DNA of 64,000 bases, from contig DASTYT010000149.1 in NCBI GenBank assembly GCA_035764725.1, positions 37,727 to 101,726 on the forward strand. The letters run 5' to 3'. This DNA comes from Candidatus Methylomirabilota bacterium. Lineage in GTDB: Bacteria > Methylomirabilota > Methylomirabilia > Rokubacteriales > CSP1-6. Position numbers and translations under genes: made by a program. The notes below the pieces were generated by a model. The model saw nothing but the letters and a program-made list of their open reading frames with translations. It was not told the DNA's origin and searched no databases. Below are positions 50,424 through 59,232 of this stretch, in pieces; within the stretch, counting starts at the first letter, position 1, and the number at the start of each line of letters is the position of its first letter.

Positions 50424-51476
50424 ATGGTCACGAAGATCTATGCGGGCGCGGCGCGGGGATTCGGCGGGTCGGCGACGGCGCACGGCGGGCTCTTCCGCCG
50501 GGCCCTCGGTGACGCGCGGTGGGAGAAGCTGGGCGGCGGGCTTCCCGCGGAGAGCGAGATCCACGCCATCGCCGTGCACCCCGGCGATCCCAAGGTGGTG
50601 TACGCGGGCACACAGGAGGGGCCGTACCGCAGCACCGACGGCGGGGATCACTGGACGGCCATCCCATTCCCCGACGGGGGCAAGGAGGTCTGGTCCTTCC
50701 TCTTCGACCCGCGCGACGCCCGCGTGATGTACGCGGGCACCTCGCCCGCCGCGATCTACAAGAGCGAGAACGGCGGCGACACCTGGCGCAAGCTCGGCCT
50801 GCGCACTCCGGGCCACGTGAAGATGAGCTTCGACTGCCGCGTCACCCGCATGGCCGCCGATCCCAGCCAGCCGCGCGATCTCTACGCCGGGCTCGAGGTC
50901 GACGGCGTGCTGCGCTCCCGCGACGGGGGCGAGACCTGGGAGGACATGAGCCAGCCGCTCATCAAGCTCGCCGACCAGCCGCATCTCAAGAGCCGCATCG
51001 TGAGCGACACCGAGATCGAGGGCATGATGGACACGCACGCCCTCTGCGTCTCGAGCGCCGCCCCCGGCACGGTCTTCCTCGCCGTGCGCATGGGCGTGTT
51101 CCGCAGCACCGACCGCGGCGTCAACTGGGAGGACATGGAGATTGGCCGCTTCTCGCCGCTCACCTATTCCCGGGACATCTGCGTGTCGGCGCACAGTCCC
51201 CGCACGCTGTTCACGGCGCTGAGCCCCGCCGCGCGGAGCGAGGATGGCTCGCTCTATCGCAGCGACGATCTGGGCGGCTCGTGGCGGCGCATCGATCGCG
51301 GGGTCAAGGCCAAGGCCACCATGATGAGCGTGGCGCTGCACGCCAAGGATCCCGACCAGGTGTACTGCGTGTCGCGCTGCGGGCAGGTGTTCGGCACGCA
51401 GGACGGCGGGCAACGCTGGGAGGAATATCCGTTGCCCGAGGGCACCGCGGACGCCTACACGGTCGCCTGCGCGTAG
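50424..51476 (+). CDS. Asp-box (BNR) beta-propeller protein
   Basis: A 350-residue sialidase/VPS10-like propeller with at least six Asp-box motifs, among them YRSTDGGDHWTAI, YKSENGGDTWRKL, LRSRDGGETWEDM, FRSTDRGVNWEDM and YRSDDLGGSWRRI. No signal peptide is visible, so it may be cytoplasmic. Catalytic residues of sialidases are not evident, so it is more likely a binding or scaffold propeller than an enzyme. The ATG follows GGGAGG. It is 9 bp before the TauD-like gene. Confidence 0.85.
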   Translation: MVTKIYAGAARGFGGSATAHGGLFRRALGDARWEKLGGGLPAESEIHAIAVHPGDPKVVYAGTQEGPYRSTDGGDHWTAIPFPDGGKEVWSFLFDPRDARVMYAGTSPAAIYKSENGGDTWRKLGLRTPGHVKMSFDCRVTRMAADPSQPRDLYAGLEVDGVLRSRDGGETWEDMSQPLIKLADQPHLKSRIVSDTEIEGMMDTHALCVSSAAPGTVFLAVRMGVFRSTDRGVNWEDMEIGRFSPLTYSRDICVSAHSPRTLFTALSPAARSEDGSLYRSDDLGGSWRRIDRGVKAKATMMSVALHAKDPDQVYCVSRCGQVFGTQDGGQRWEEYPLPEGTADAYTVACA

Positions 51477-51485
51477 GAGGACGTC

Positions 51486-52397
51486 ATGCCGTCGCCGGAC
51501 TGGGTGGTTCCCTTTCCCGAACGGGCGGCCGCGGAGCTGGAGGGATTCGTCGCGGGCCTTCGGCGCGATCCGCTCCCGACCGTGCTGCTCACCCCGCCGA
51601 CGGAGGGATTCATCGCCTGCCGCGCGGTGATGGCCGAGGTCGGCGAGCGGCTGCGGGGGCCGCTCGGGCTTGCCGTGGTCGACCGGGTGCAGGTCGAGCG
51701 CTACGCCGAGGACGAGAATCGCGCCATCGGCTGGGTGCTCGGCTCCCTGCTGGGCCGGCTGGTCGCCCAGAAGTGGGAGGGGGCCATGCTGTACGACGTC
51801 CGCGACACCGGCAAGCGCCTGGAGTACGGGGTGCGCCGCTCGGTCACGAACCTCGAGCTGCAGTTCCACACCGACGCGCCGTGGCTCGCGCTGCCGCCCG
51901 AGTACGTGGGTCTGCTCTGCCTGAATCAGGCGCCGGAGGGCGGGGTGAGCCGCTTCGTGAGCCTGACCGACGCGCACGACACGCTGGGCCGGCGCTCGCC
52001 CGATCTGCTCAAGCGGCTCTATCATCCGTTCCCGTTCGACCGGCAGGCCGAGCACGCGCCGGAGGACGCGAAGGTGACGTGGCAGCCCGTCTTCGCCGGA
52101 AGCGGAGACAGGCCACTCTGCCGCTACAACCGCGCGCTCATCGAGACCGGCGCGGGGCTGGCCCAGGAGACGCTGGATCCGGACGGGTGCGAGGCGCTGG
52201 ACGCGATGCGGGAGCTGGTGGAGGCGCCCGCTCGGTGGGTGGAGCTGACGATCGCGCGCGGCCAGCTCCAGTATCTCGACAACCGCCGCTTCGCCCACGC
52301 GCGCACGCCGTTCATGGACGGCGCGGCGCCGGATCAGAAGCGCCATCTCATCCGGCTCTGGAATCGCGACGAGGGCCGGCGGAGCTTCCACGGCTGA
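51486..52397 (+). CDS. TauD/TfdA-like Fe(II)/2-oxoglutarate dioxygenase
   Basis: A 303-residue protein of the TauD/TfdA clavaminate-synthase-like group. The iron triad is suggested by LQFHTDAPWLALP (HxD) and RRFAHARTPFMD (distal His); the 2-oxoglutarate Arg is in KRHLIRLWNRD. It would hydroxylate an organic substrate with 2-oxoglutarate and O2. The ATG follows GTAGGAGGACGTC, 9 bp after the propeller gene. Substrate unknown. Confidence 0.88.
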   Translation: MPSPDWVVPFPERAAAELEGFVAGLRRDPLPTVLLTPPTEGFIACRAVMAEVGERLRGPLGLAVVDRVQVERYAEDENRAIGWVLGSLLGRLVAQKWEGAMLYDVRDTGKRLEYGVRRSVTNLELQFHTDAPWLALPPEYVGLLCLNQAPEGGVSRFVSLTDAHDTLGRRSPDLLKRLYHPFPFDRQAEHAPEDAKVTWQPVFAGSGDRPLCRYNRALIETGAGLAQETLDPDGCEALDAMRELVEAPARWVELTIARGQLQYLDNRRFAHARTPFMDGAAPDQKRHLIRLWNRDEGRRSFHG

Positions 52398-52526
52398 CCG
52401 TCCCACCTGCTAGCGTCGCGGGGCTAGACGGGTCCGCATATTGCTATCCAGTCCGTTCGCGCCGGGTCCCCAGTGCTACAAAGCCCAAGATACTTCTAGT
52501 TATCCGGACAGAGAGAGGAGTCCATC

Positions 52527-54575
52527 ATGGCTACAGAGGACCGAATCGCCCGAGTCACCTGTACGCACGACTGCCCGGACGCTTGCGCGATGCTCGTCAC
52601 CGTGCGCGATGGGCGAGCGGTGGACGTGTCGCCGAACGCCGCGCACCCCGTGACCGGCCGTCACCTCTGCGTCAAGGTGGACCGGTATCTGGAGCGCGTC
52701 TATCATCCTGACCGCCTGCTGACGCCACTGCGCCGCACGGGCCCCAAGGGCAGCGGGACCTTCGAGCCCATGTCCTGGGACGACGCGCTCGACGTCATCG
52801 TGAGTCGTTGGCGGGAGATCATCGCGATCGACGGCGCCGCGGCACTCCTTCCTTACTCCTATCTCGGGAGCATGGGGAGTCTGACGGCGTTCGGGACCAT
52901 GCACGCGTTTTTCCACTGGCTAGGGGCCACACGGCTCGAGCGCACGATCTGCGGCGGCCAGAACCAGGGTCTGACGGCGCTAGTCGGGGCCACGTGGACA
53001 GATCCCGAGAACATTGAAGACGCGCGACTGATCCTTGCCTGGGGGATCGACCTCGTGAGCACGAGCATTCACACGTGGGACATCGTCCAGCGCTCCCGCC
53101 GACAGGGCGCGCGCCTCGTCGTGATCGATCCCTACCGGAGCCGGACGGCCGAGCGCGCCGACCTGCATCTGCCGATCCATCCAGGTACCGATGGCGCCCT
53201 CGCTCTCGGAATGCTTCACGTGATCTTCCGCGAGGGATTGGAAGATCGCGACTACATCGAGCGCTTTACGACCGGCGTGGAGTCGCTCGAGCGCCTGATC
53301 GCGCCGTGGACACCCGACATAGCCGCGCGTGCGACCGGGTTGGATCCCGGCTCCATCGTGGCCCTTGCACGCGAGTACGCGACCATGCATCCGGCAGCGA
53401 TCCGCCACGGGGTCGGCATGCAGCGGGCAGCGGGTGCCGGGATGGCCCTGCGGGCCATCCACTGCCTCGCTGTAGCCACCGGCCAATGGAGATACCCGGC
53501 CGGCGGTATCGCAGACGCCCGCTCGGTCCGCTCGCCTGACATCGGCAAGCTCATGCGCCCAGATTTTGGTCCGCCGCCGCCGCGCACCCTCAACATGATC
53601 CAGCTCGGGCGCCATCTCACCGACCCCGACCTGCGCCCCCCGATTCGCGCACTGTTCGTGTGGAACGCCAACCCGGCGGTAATTGCGCCGGACCAGCAGA
53701 AGGTCCTCGAGGGGCTTCGCCGCAAAGACCTCTTCACGGTGGTCCACGAGCAATTCATGACGGATACCGCCCGTCACGCCGACATTGTCTTGCCGGCCAC
53801 CACCATGCTCGAGCAAGAAGACCTGGTCGGGTCATGGGGGTTCAACTATGTGGCGCTGAACGAGCGTGCGATCGAGCCCGTCGGCGAAGCGCGCAGCACC
53901 GCTGAAGTCGGCCGGCTCCTGGCCGCTCGGCTCAAGCTCAACAACGAGATCTTTCGCCTGGCGGACCGTGAGCTGATCGCCCTCGCGCTGCAAGGTTCTC
54001 GGGCCGAGCAGGAGGGCGCGTCGCTCGAGCGCCTCGCGGCCGAGGGGTTCGTCCGAGTCGGACCCGTGCGGGGCGCAGCCATCTTCGCTGAGGGGCAGTT
54101 CCCCACGCCGAGCGGAAGGTTTGAGTTCGCCTCCGATAGCCTCGCGCGCGCTGGGCTCGGTCCCGTGCCCCTCTACGTGCCACCGGCTGAGAGTCCCGAA
54201 ACGAACCCTACCGTGGCGGGGCGCTATCCCCTGCGGCTCCTTACCCTCAAGCGCCACTACTCCATCAATTCGTCATACGGAGCTCTCCCGGTGCTCATCC
54301 GCGCGGAGCCGGAGCCGCAACTCGAACTGCATGTGGATGACGCGCGGGCGCGCGGAATCGCCGAGGGCCAAACCGTTCGGGTATGGAATGACCGCGGCAG
54401 CGTCTCCTACCGCGCGCATCTGACCGACAAGCTGAGACCCGGGACGGTGGCGGCGCCCTTCGGACCGTGGATGCGCGGCGGAGCGAGTGTGAACAGCCTC
54501 ACCAGCGATCGCTTGGGTGATCTCGGCAATGGACCCACCTTCTGTGACACCCTCGTGGAGGTGGAGGCGCTCTGA
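52527..54575 (+). CDS. Molybdopterin oxidoreductase (DMSO-reductase superfamily), Fe-S containing
   Basis: A 682-residue enzyme. The N-terminus RVTCTHDCPDACAMLV with a later Cys (GRHLCVKVDRY) ligates a [4Fe-4S] cluster, followed by molybdopterin domains. Blocks include TICGGQNQGLTALVGATWTD, ILAWGIDLVSTSIHTWD, LVVIDPYRSRTAERADLHLP (where Mo ligands are often found), DIVLPATTMLEQEDLV and a C-terminal dinucleotide-binding domain (LRLLTLKRHYSINSSYG, LELHVDDARARGIAEGQTVR). No Tat signal is present, so it acts in the cytoplasm. Electron-transfer partners are not adjacent. The ATG follows GAGAGAGGAG. Substrate unknown; the sequence opens a lower-GC stretch. Confidence 0.92.
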   Translation: MATEDRIARVTCTHDCPDACAMLVTVRDGRAVDVSPNAAHPVTGRHLCVKVDRYLERVYHPDRLLTPLRRTGPKGSGTFEPMSWDDALDVIVSRWREIIAIDGAAALLPYSYLGSMGSLTAFGTMHAFFHWLGATRLERTICGGQNQGLTALVGATWTDPENIEDARLILAWGIDLVSTSIHTWDIVQRSRRQGARLVVIDPYRSRTAERADLHLPIHPGTDGALALGMLHVIFREGLEDRDYIERFTTGVESLERLIAPWTPDIAARATGLDPGSIVALAREYATMHPAAIRHGVGMQRAAGAGMALRAIHCLAVATGQWRYPAGGIADARSVRSPDIGKLMRPDFGPPPPRTLNMIQLGRHLTDPDLRPPIRALFVWNANPAVIAPDQQKVLEGLRRKDLFTVVHEQFMTDTARHADIVLPATTMLEQEDLVGSWGFNYVALNERAIEPVGEARSTAEVGRLLAARLKLNNEIFRLADRELIALALQGSRAEQEGASLERLAAEGFVRVGPVRGAAIFAEGQFPTPSGRFEFASDSLARAGLGPVPLYVPPAESPETNPTVAGRYPLRLLTLKRHYSINSSYGALPVLIRAEPEPQLELHVDDARARGIAEGQTVRVWNDRGSVSYRAHLTDKLRPGTVAAPFGPWMRGGASVNSLTSDRLGDLGNGPTFCDTLVEVEAL

Positions 54576-54584
54576 AGGCGCAAG

Positions 54585-54627
54585 GCCTGAACCGATATAG
54601 GAGGCGGGCCGACACATAGGTTCAGGC
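54585..54627 (+). terminator. Inverted repeat after molybdopterin oxidoreductase gene
   Basis: GCCTGAACC (54585-54593) and GGTTCAGGC (54619-54627) form a perfect 9-bp stem with a 25-nt loop, starting 9 bp after the stop. Could end or attenuate transcription; no U-run. The remaining gap to 54839 holds no gene that I can see. Confidence 0.35.
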
Positions 54628-54839
54628 TGCGCGGACGGGAATGCGTCATTCTCACGACTGCGGACCGCTCGACGCCGTGGCTGAGGGAACTCTGCAGCGG
54701 GATAACTTCGGTATGCAGCCGTCGGCCTATGGCCGCGGCTGATACCGGCGTTCGGCGGCGAACCACCACGCAATCAAGGGAGGTGATCACGCATCGATTA
54801 GGATCACTGGGACGCAACAAAGATTGAGGAGGCACCAGC

Positions 54840-55508
54840 ATGAATGACCTTCAAGGACTTTCGAGACGCCAGCTCTTAGGAATGGCGGTTGCGGCAGGAG
54901 GCCTCACTCTGTTCGGTACGTCACCCTGCACGTTCGCCCAAGCGCTCAAACGGACTCCAGGTGAGATTCTCGGTCCCTTTTACCCCGTTCTCAGAACGGT
55001 CGAAAAGAGTGGGGATCTCACGATGTTGCCCGGTAAGCCCGGACGAGCGGAAGGCCAGGTGATCTACGTCATGGGCCGCGTCCTGAACGCCCAGGGACAG
55101 CCGGTGAACGGGGCGCGGGTCGAGCTCTGGCAGGCCAATACGCACGGGCGGTACGTCCATCCGAGCGATACCAACCCGGCGCGGTTGGATCCCAACTTCG
55201 AGGGATTCGCGATTCAGGACACTGATGCCGAGGGCCGGTTTCGGTTCAAGACGATCAAGCCCGGCGCGTATCCGGCCAATCCTACTTGGATGAGGCCCCC
55301 TCACCTTCATTTCGAAGTGACCGGGAAGATCAATCGCCTGATCACACAGATGTATTTTCCGGGCGAACCCTTGAACGACAAGGATCTCCTGCTACAAAAC
55401 ATCCGTGGCAACAAGGAAGGCCTGATCGCAAAAGTACTACCCCCAACGTCGGATGTTGAGTCCGATTCGCGTCTCGTGGTTTGGGATATCGTGATTGACA
55501 AGGGGTAA
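54840..55508 (+). CDS. Tat-exported intradiol ring-cleavage dioxygenase-like protein
   Basis: A 222-residue protein with a twin-arginine leader (SRRQLLGMAVAAGGLTLFG) and an intradiol-dioxygenase beta fold: GPFYPVLRTVEKSGDL, MGRVLNAQGQPVNGARVELW, QANTHGRYVHPSD with an iron-ligand Tyr, and RPPHLHFEVTGKI with the two His ligands. Compared with protocatechuate 3,4-dioxygenase it is short and exported, like other secreted intradiol-like proteins of uncertain activity. The ATG follows TTGAGGAGGCACC. GC is lower than in the flanking regions. Confidence 0.9.
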   Translation: MNDLQGLSRRQLLGMAVAAGGLTLFGTSPCTFAQALKRTPGEILGPFYPVLRTVEKSGDLTMLPGKPGRAEGQVIYVMGRVLNAQGQPVNGARVELWQANTHGRYVHPSDTNPARLDPNFEGFAIQDTDAEGRFRFKTIKPGAYPANPTWMRPPHLHFEVTGKINRLITQMYFPGEPLNDKDLLLQNIRGNKEGLIAKVLPPTSDVESDSRLVVWDIVIDKG

Positions 55509-55585
55509 AGACCCTGTCCGGTTGATGCTTGGGTCGCCGAACAAAGCCGCTTCACCATGAGGTTGTTCCGGATGAGGAGGGTCTA

Positions 55586-55939
55586 ATGCCAGCGTTTGCG
55601 TTCGGGCTTTACCGCATCCGGGATGCTTCATGGCGCCCAGCCTATCGAGAGGTCGTTGACAGGCTGGTCGCGAAGCACGGCGGACGTTACGTCGCGCGCA
55701 CGACCAATCCGTGGGAGGTGCTTGAGGGCGCCGCTCCAGACATCACTGGCATCACCATGATCGAGTTTCCGTCGATGGCGCATGCGCGCGCCTGCTACAA
55801 CGACCCCGAGTACGCACCAATGAAGCGACTACGGCACGCCCGGTACTTCACCCTGCAGCTGGCCGAAAGCTACTTGACCGGGGCGCTCTTTCGGCAGATT
55901 CTCCAGAGCGTCGAGCGGCTGGACTGGCACCCGACGTGA
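55586..55939 (+). CDS. DUF1330 family protein
   Basis: A 117-residue dimeric alpha/beta-barrel protein. The signature is KHGGRYVARTTNPWEVLEG followed by GITMIEFPSMAHARACYNDP and EYAPMKRLRHARYFTLQLAE. DUF1330 proteins have no settled function. The ATG at 55586 has GAGGAGG upstream. It is 77 bp after the dioxygenase gene and probably co-transcribed with the methyltransferase gene downstream. Confidence 0.85.
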   Translation: MPAFAFGLYRIRDASWRPAYREVVDRLVAKHGGRYVARTTNPWEVLEGAAPDITGITMIEFPSMAHARACYNDPEYAPMKRLRHARYFTLQLAESYLTGALFRQILQSVERLDWHPT

Positions 55940-55996
55940 TCAGCCGCGAGCCCCCGCAGCGCCCGCTCCGAGCAGTCTTCCCCAAAGGAGCTTTGC

Positions 55997-56818
55997 ATGA
56001 GCACCAGCCTTGGCCCGGGGTTCCATGCGTCTGCCGGAAAACCAGTAGACAGTCTGGCTTACGAGCGTTGGGTCGGCCGCTGGTCGCGCATGTTCGTACC
56101 GATGGTGATCGCTGCCGCCCAGGTGGTACCGGGTGATCGGATCCTGGACGTCTCCACCGGAACTGGAGAGGCAGCCGTTGTCGCGCTGCAAGCCATTGGC
56201 TCATCGGGCAGGGTAGTCGGTGTGGACATCGCCCCGGCGATGCTGACAGGCGCGCGAGAGCGATTGAACGATCCAGCATTCTGGCCAGTCGCCGCTGATG
56301 GTCAGGCATTGCCGTTCGACGACGCCAGCTTCGACGCCGTCGTGTGCCAGCTTGGCCTACAATTCTTCCCCGATCCCGCGCGCGGGTTGACCGAGTTCCG
56401 ACGTGTCCTCCGCCCCGGCGCCAACGTCGGAGTATGCGTTATCTCGACGCCTGATAAGGCTCCGATGTGGGGAATCCTTGCTGAGGAACTAGGGCGGCGG
56501 CTTCCCGCGCAGCGACCCGTGCTCAACTTGTCGTTCGCTCTCGCCGATCAGAGCCGGCTACACGCCTTGTTCGCCAGCGCCGGCTTCCGCGATATCGGTG
56601 TAGAGCGCGTGGAGCGACACGACGCGGTGGAGGGCTTTGACGCATATTGGGAGCCGATAGAGAGCGGGGTGGGCTCCATACCACAAATGTATTTGACCCT
56701 TCCCGAAGCGGATCGCCGTGCGGTGCGCGAAGAGGTCAAGCGGCGACTTTCACGGTTCGAAGTGGCCGGTAAGCTGGTTCTAAGTGTGGAAATGTTGATC
56801 GGCAGAGGGCAGGCATGA
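55997..56818 (+). CDS. SAM-dependent class I methyltransferase (UbiE/COQ5-like)
   Basis: A 273-residue methyltransferase. Motif I is RILDVSTGTGEAAVVAL, the acidic strand-2 residue is in GRVVGVDIAPAMLTGARERL, motif II/post II is PFDDASFDAVVCQLGLQFFP, and LTEFRRVLRPGANVGVCVIS is the family's motif III. Acts on an unknown small molecule. The ATG has AAAGGAG 7 bp upstream. The stop is followed by a 484-bp gap that holds a decayed gene. Confidence 0.92.
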   Translation: MSTSLGPGFHASAGKPVDSLAYERWVGRWSRMFVPMVIAAAQVVPGDRILDVSTGTGEAAVVALQAIGSSGRVVGVDIAPAMLTGARERLNDPAFWPVAADGQALPFDDASFDAVVCQLGLQFFPDPARGLTEFRRVLRPGANVGVCVISTPDKAPMWGILAEELGRRLPAQRPVLNLSFALADQSRLHALFASAGFRDIGVERVERHDAVEGFDAYWEPIESGVGSIPQMYLTLPEADRRAVREEVKRRLSRFEVAGKLVLSVEMLIGRGQA

Positions 56819-56914
56819 CATCGGACAGCCCGACGGTGTCGTCGCCACGATGCTTGATGGAGGCGGATACAGCGTCGGGAATAGCGGTTTCTATCGGCGG
56901 GCTCTGAAGCTCAG

Positions 56915-57037
56915 AATCGGATCTATCTCAACGCCTTCCGGCAAGGGCTCAGCGAGCAAGGGTATGTGGAAGGTCGGAGTATCGCTATTGAGTACCGGCT
57001 TCCCAAGCTTGCCGCCGAGCTAGTGCATCTGAAGTAA
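56915..57037 (+). pseudogene. Remnant of an ABC-type substrate-binding protein (YVEG type)
   Basis: A short open stretch reads IYLNAFRQGLSEQGYVEGRS followed by IAIEYRLPKLAAELVHLK and TAA (57035-57037). This matches the N-terminal quarter of the ABC substrate-binding family (pfam04392), where AFRQGLRELGYVEGxNxxIEYR and LAAELVxLKVDVI are conserved. The signal peptide and the remaining two thirds are missing, and the middle of the motif is deleted. The other parts of the gap 56819-57302 show nothing I can assign. Confidence 0.65.
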
Positions 57038-57302
57038 GACCCTGTCGACCCAATCTTATTGGTCGTGCTCCATCTCACTCTGGAGCTCTAGGTGCTGCCA
57101 CCTTCGCGTGCTATCAGTCCTTTCACGCGACCAGGAGTCGCTACAGTCTGCGACCAGGCGAGACCGAGGATTCGGTCTAAAGAGGGGCTAGATCGGGCCC
57201 GACGAACAGACAATACGTCGTCGCGTACGGCGCAGGCGGCCGGCCGCTCAGCCGCGGCATTGGCCGCTCGCCGCAACGGGCATCTCGCTCAGGAGGATTC
57301 GG

Positions 57303-57728
57303 ATGAGTATCGCAACTGAGCTCTTGCAACGACACATTCAGACACTGGTCGACGATCACCAGCAGTGGCAAAGGCTGATCGCCGACGACATTTTGTGGGA
57401 ACTAGCTTACGCGCCCGCCCTCGGCCATCCGGCAAAGCTCTCGGGCCGCGACGAGGTGCTTCACCACGTTAGATGGTTCCTGGGGGCGGGCGGAAACTTT
57501 CGCTTCATCGATCCAAAGGTCTATGAGTTTACAGACCCGCAAGCCGCGGTGGCACAAGTCAAAGCCGAAGCTTTGATCAAGCCCACCGGCCGTATCTACC
57601 GCCAAGAGTACGTCGTGTTCCTGCGTGCTGCTGGCGATAAGATCGCATACCTCCGAGAATATTTTGACCCGACGCGGGCGGCCAAATCGATGGATGTAGC
57701 GATTCTCGATCTTGAACCGTGGCTCTAA
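57303..57728 (+). CDS. SnoaL-like/NTF2-fold protein
   Basis: A 141-residue NTF2-like domain (LQRHIQTLVDDHQQWQRLIA, LSGRDEVLHHVRWFLGAGGN, GRIYRQEYVVFLRAAGDKIA, YLREYFDPTRAAKSMD). SnoaL-like proteins catalyse cyclisation, isomerisation or dehydration of small molecules or simply bind ligands; which applies here is unknown. The ATG follows CAGGAGGATTCGG. It is 21 bp before the DHFR-like gene. Confidence 0.88.
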   Translation: MSIATELLQRHIQTLVDDHQQWQRLIADDILWELAYAPALGHPAKLSGRDEVLHHVRWFLGAGGNFRFIDPKVYEFTDPQAAVAQVKAEALIKPTGRIYRQEYVVFLRAAGDKIAYLREYFDPTRAAKSMDVAILDLEPWL

Positions 57729-57749
57729 GCCGCGCTGGTTGACCACGAA

Positions 57750-58298
<549 letters not shown>

Positions 58299-58318
58299 GT
58301 TAGACCGCTTCGGCGCGC

Positions 58319-58651
58319 TCAGCCGATGACGACCAGCTCCTGGGTGGTGTAGGTCTTCACCTGGCCGATGAAGAGCGCCCCGTCCGCGTAGAGCGCCTTG
58401 CCCTCGGGCGAGGCCAGCGCCCTCCGCATCGAGTCGTGGTCGTCGTACCAGAGCTCCGCGACGCCGTCGATCTCGAAGTCCGACGAGGGGATGTCGGGCC
58501 GCGTCCGCTCCTCGAGCAGATGGGTCTGCACGTAGCGCCGGATGCCCGGCACCCTCAGCGCGAGCGGCGCGTGAATCTCCACCCAGTGGCGCATGAACTG
58601 TTCGTGGGTGAGCCCCGGCTTGCGCGTGAGGAGGGTGACGCTCTTGATCAT
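58319..58651 (-). CDS. EthD domain protein
   Basis: A 110-residue EthD-type dimeric alpha/beta-barrel (LLTRKPGLTHEQFMRHWVEI, HAPLALRVPGIRRYVQTHLL, ELWYDDHDSMRRALASPEGK). Family members accompany ether-degrading P450 systems or act as small isomerases. It starts 10 bp after the cupin gene stop, so the two are co-transcribed. Function not defined. Confidence 0.9.
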   Translation of the reverse strand: MIKSVTLLTRKPGLTHEQFMRHWVEIHAPLALRVPGIRRYVQTHLLEERTRPDIPSSDFEIDGVAELWYDDHDSMRRALASPEGKALYADGALFIGQVKTYTTQELVVIG

Positions 58652-58661
58652 GCGCGCCGGC

Positions 58662-59162
58662 TCACGCCTTCTCGTAGGGGTAGCGCTTGATCCGGTCCGT
58701 GTTCTGGCCCTCGATGCGGATGAGGCGCGTCGGCCCGTCGCGGCGCGGCGAGTGGACGTCCCCCTCGTTGTAGACGTGGGCCATGCCGGGCTCGAGCGGG
58801 TAGCTTCCCTTGAGCCGCACCTTGCCCGGCTTGTCGGGGGTGGGCCGGCTCAGCACGTCCCAGTCGCTCATCACCGTCGAGCCCTCGGCCTGACCGTAGA
58901 TCGCCCAGGTCGTGCCGTGATCGTGAGGGTTCGACTCCTTCGCGCCGCGGTTCACGTGGGCGAGGATGCAGAAACCCAGCGTGGGGTCTTCGTAGAGGAC
59001 CTTCCGCTCGGGCACGTCGTCGCCGAGGTGCTTGGCGACGAAGGCCTTGTCCTTGAGCACGTCCTGGACGACGGCGCACACCTTCTTGCGCCCCTCCGGC
59101 CCTGGATCGGCTTCGAGAATGGCGCGACACGTCGACGCGAACTGCTCGAGGGTATAGGCCAT
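58662..59162 (-). CDS. Cupin-fold (cysteine dioxygenase-like) protein
   Basis: A 166-residue protein with a metal-binding cupin: motif 1 NPHDHGTTWAIYGQAEG, with two His and a Glu, and motif 2 HVYNEGDVHSPRRDGPTRL with the third His. N-terminal helices (FASTCRAILEADPGPEGRKK) resemble those of thiol dioxygenase-like cupins. The ATG follows GCAGGAGGATCACCC. It is divergent from the extradiol dioxygenase gene, and a role in aromatic or thiol oxidation is possible. Confidence 0.8.
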   Translation of the reverse strand: MAYTLEQFASTCRAILEADPGPEGRKKVCAVVQDVLKDKAFVAKHLGDDVPERKVLYEDPTLGFCILAHVNRGAKESNPHDHGTTWAIYGQAEGSTVMSDWDVLSRPTPDKPGKVRLKGSYPLEPGMAHVYNEGDVHSPRRDGPTRLIRIEGQNTDRIKRYPYEKA

Positions 59163-59232
59163 GGGTGATCCTCCTGCCGACATGCTAGCATTCATCAGGC
59201 ACGCCCCGCGACGGGGCGAAAGGGGACACGAC

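Noticed and set aside
52527-54575. Molybdopterin enzyme as the DmsA partner of the MtrA/DmsE-MtrB pair
   Set aside because: It has no Tat signal, lies 5 kb away in a compositionally different segment, and has FDH-like rather than DmsA-like Cys spacing.
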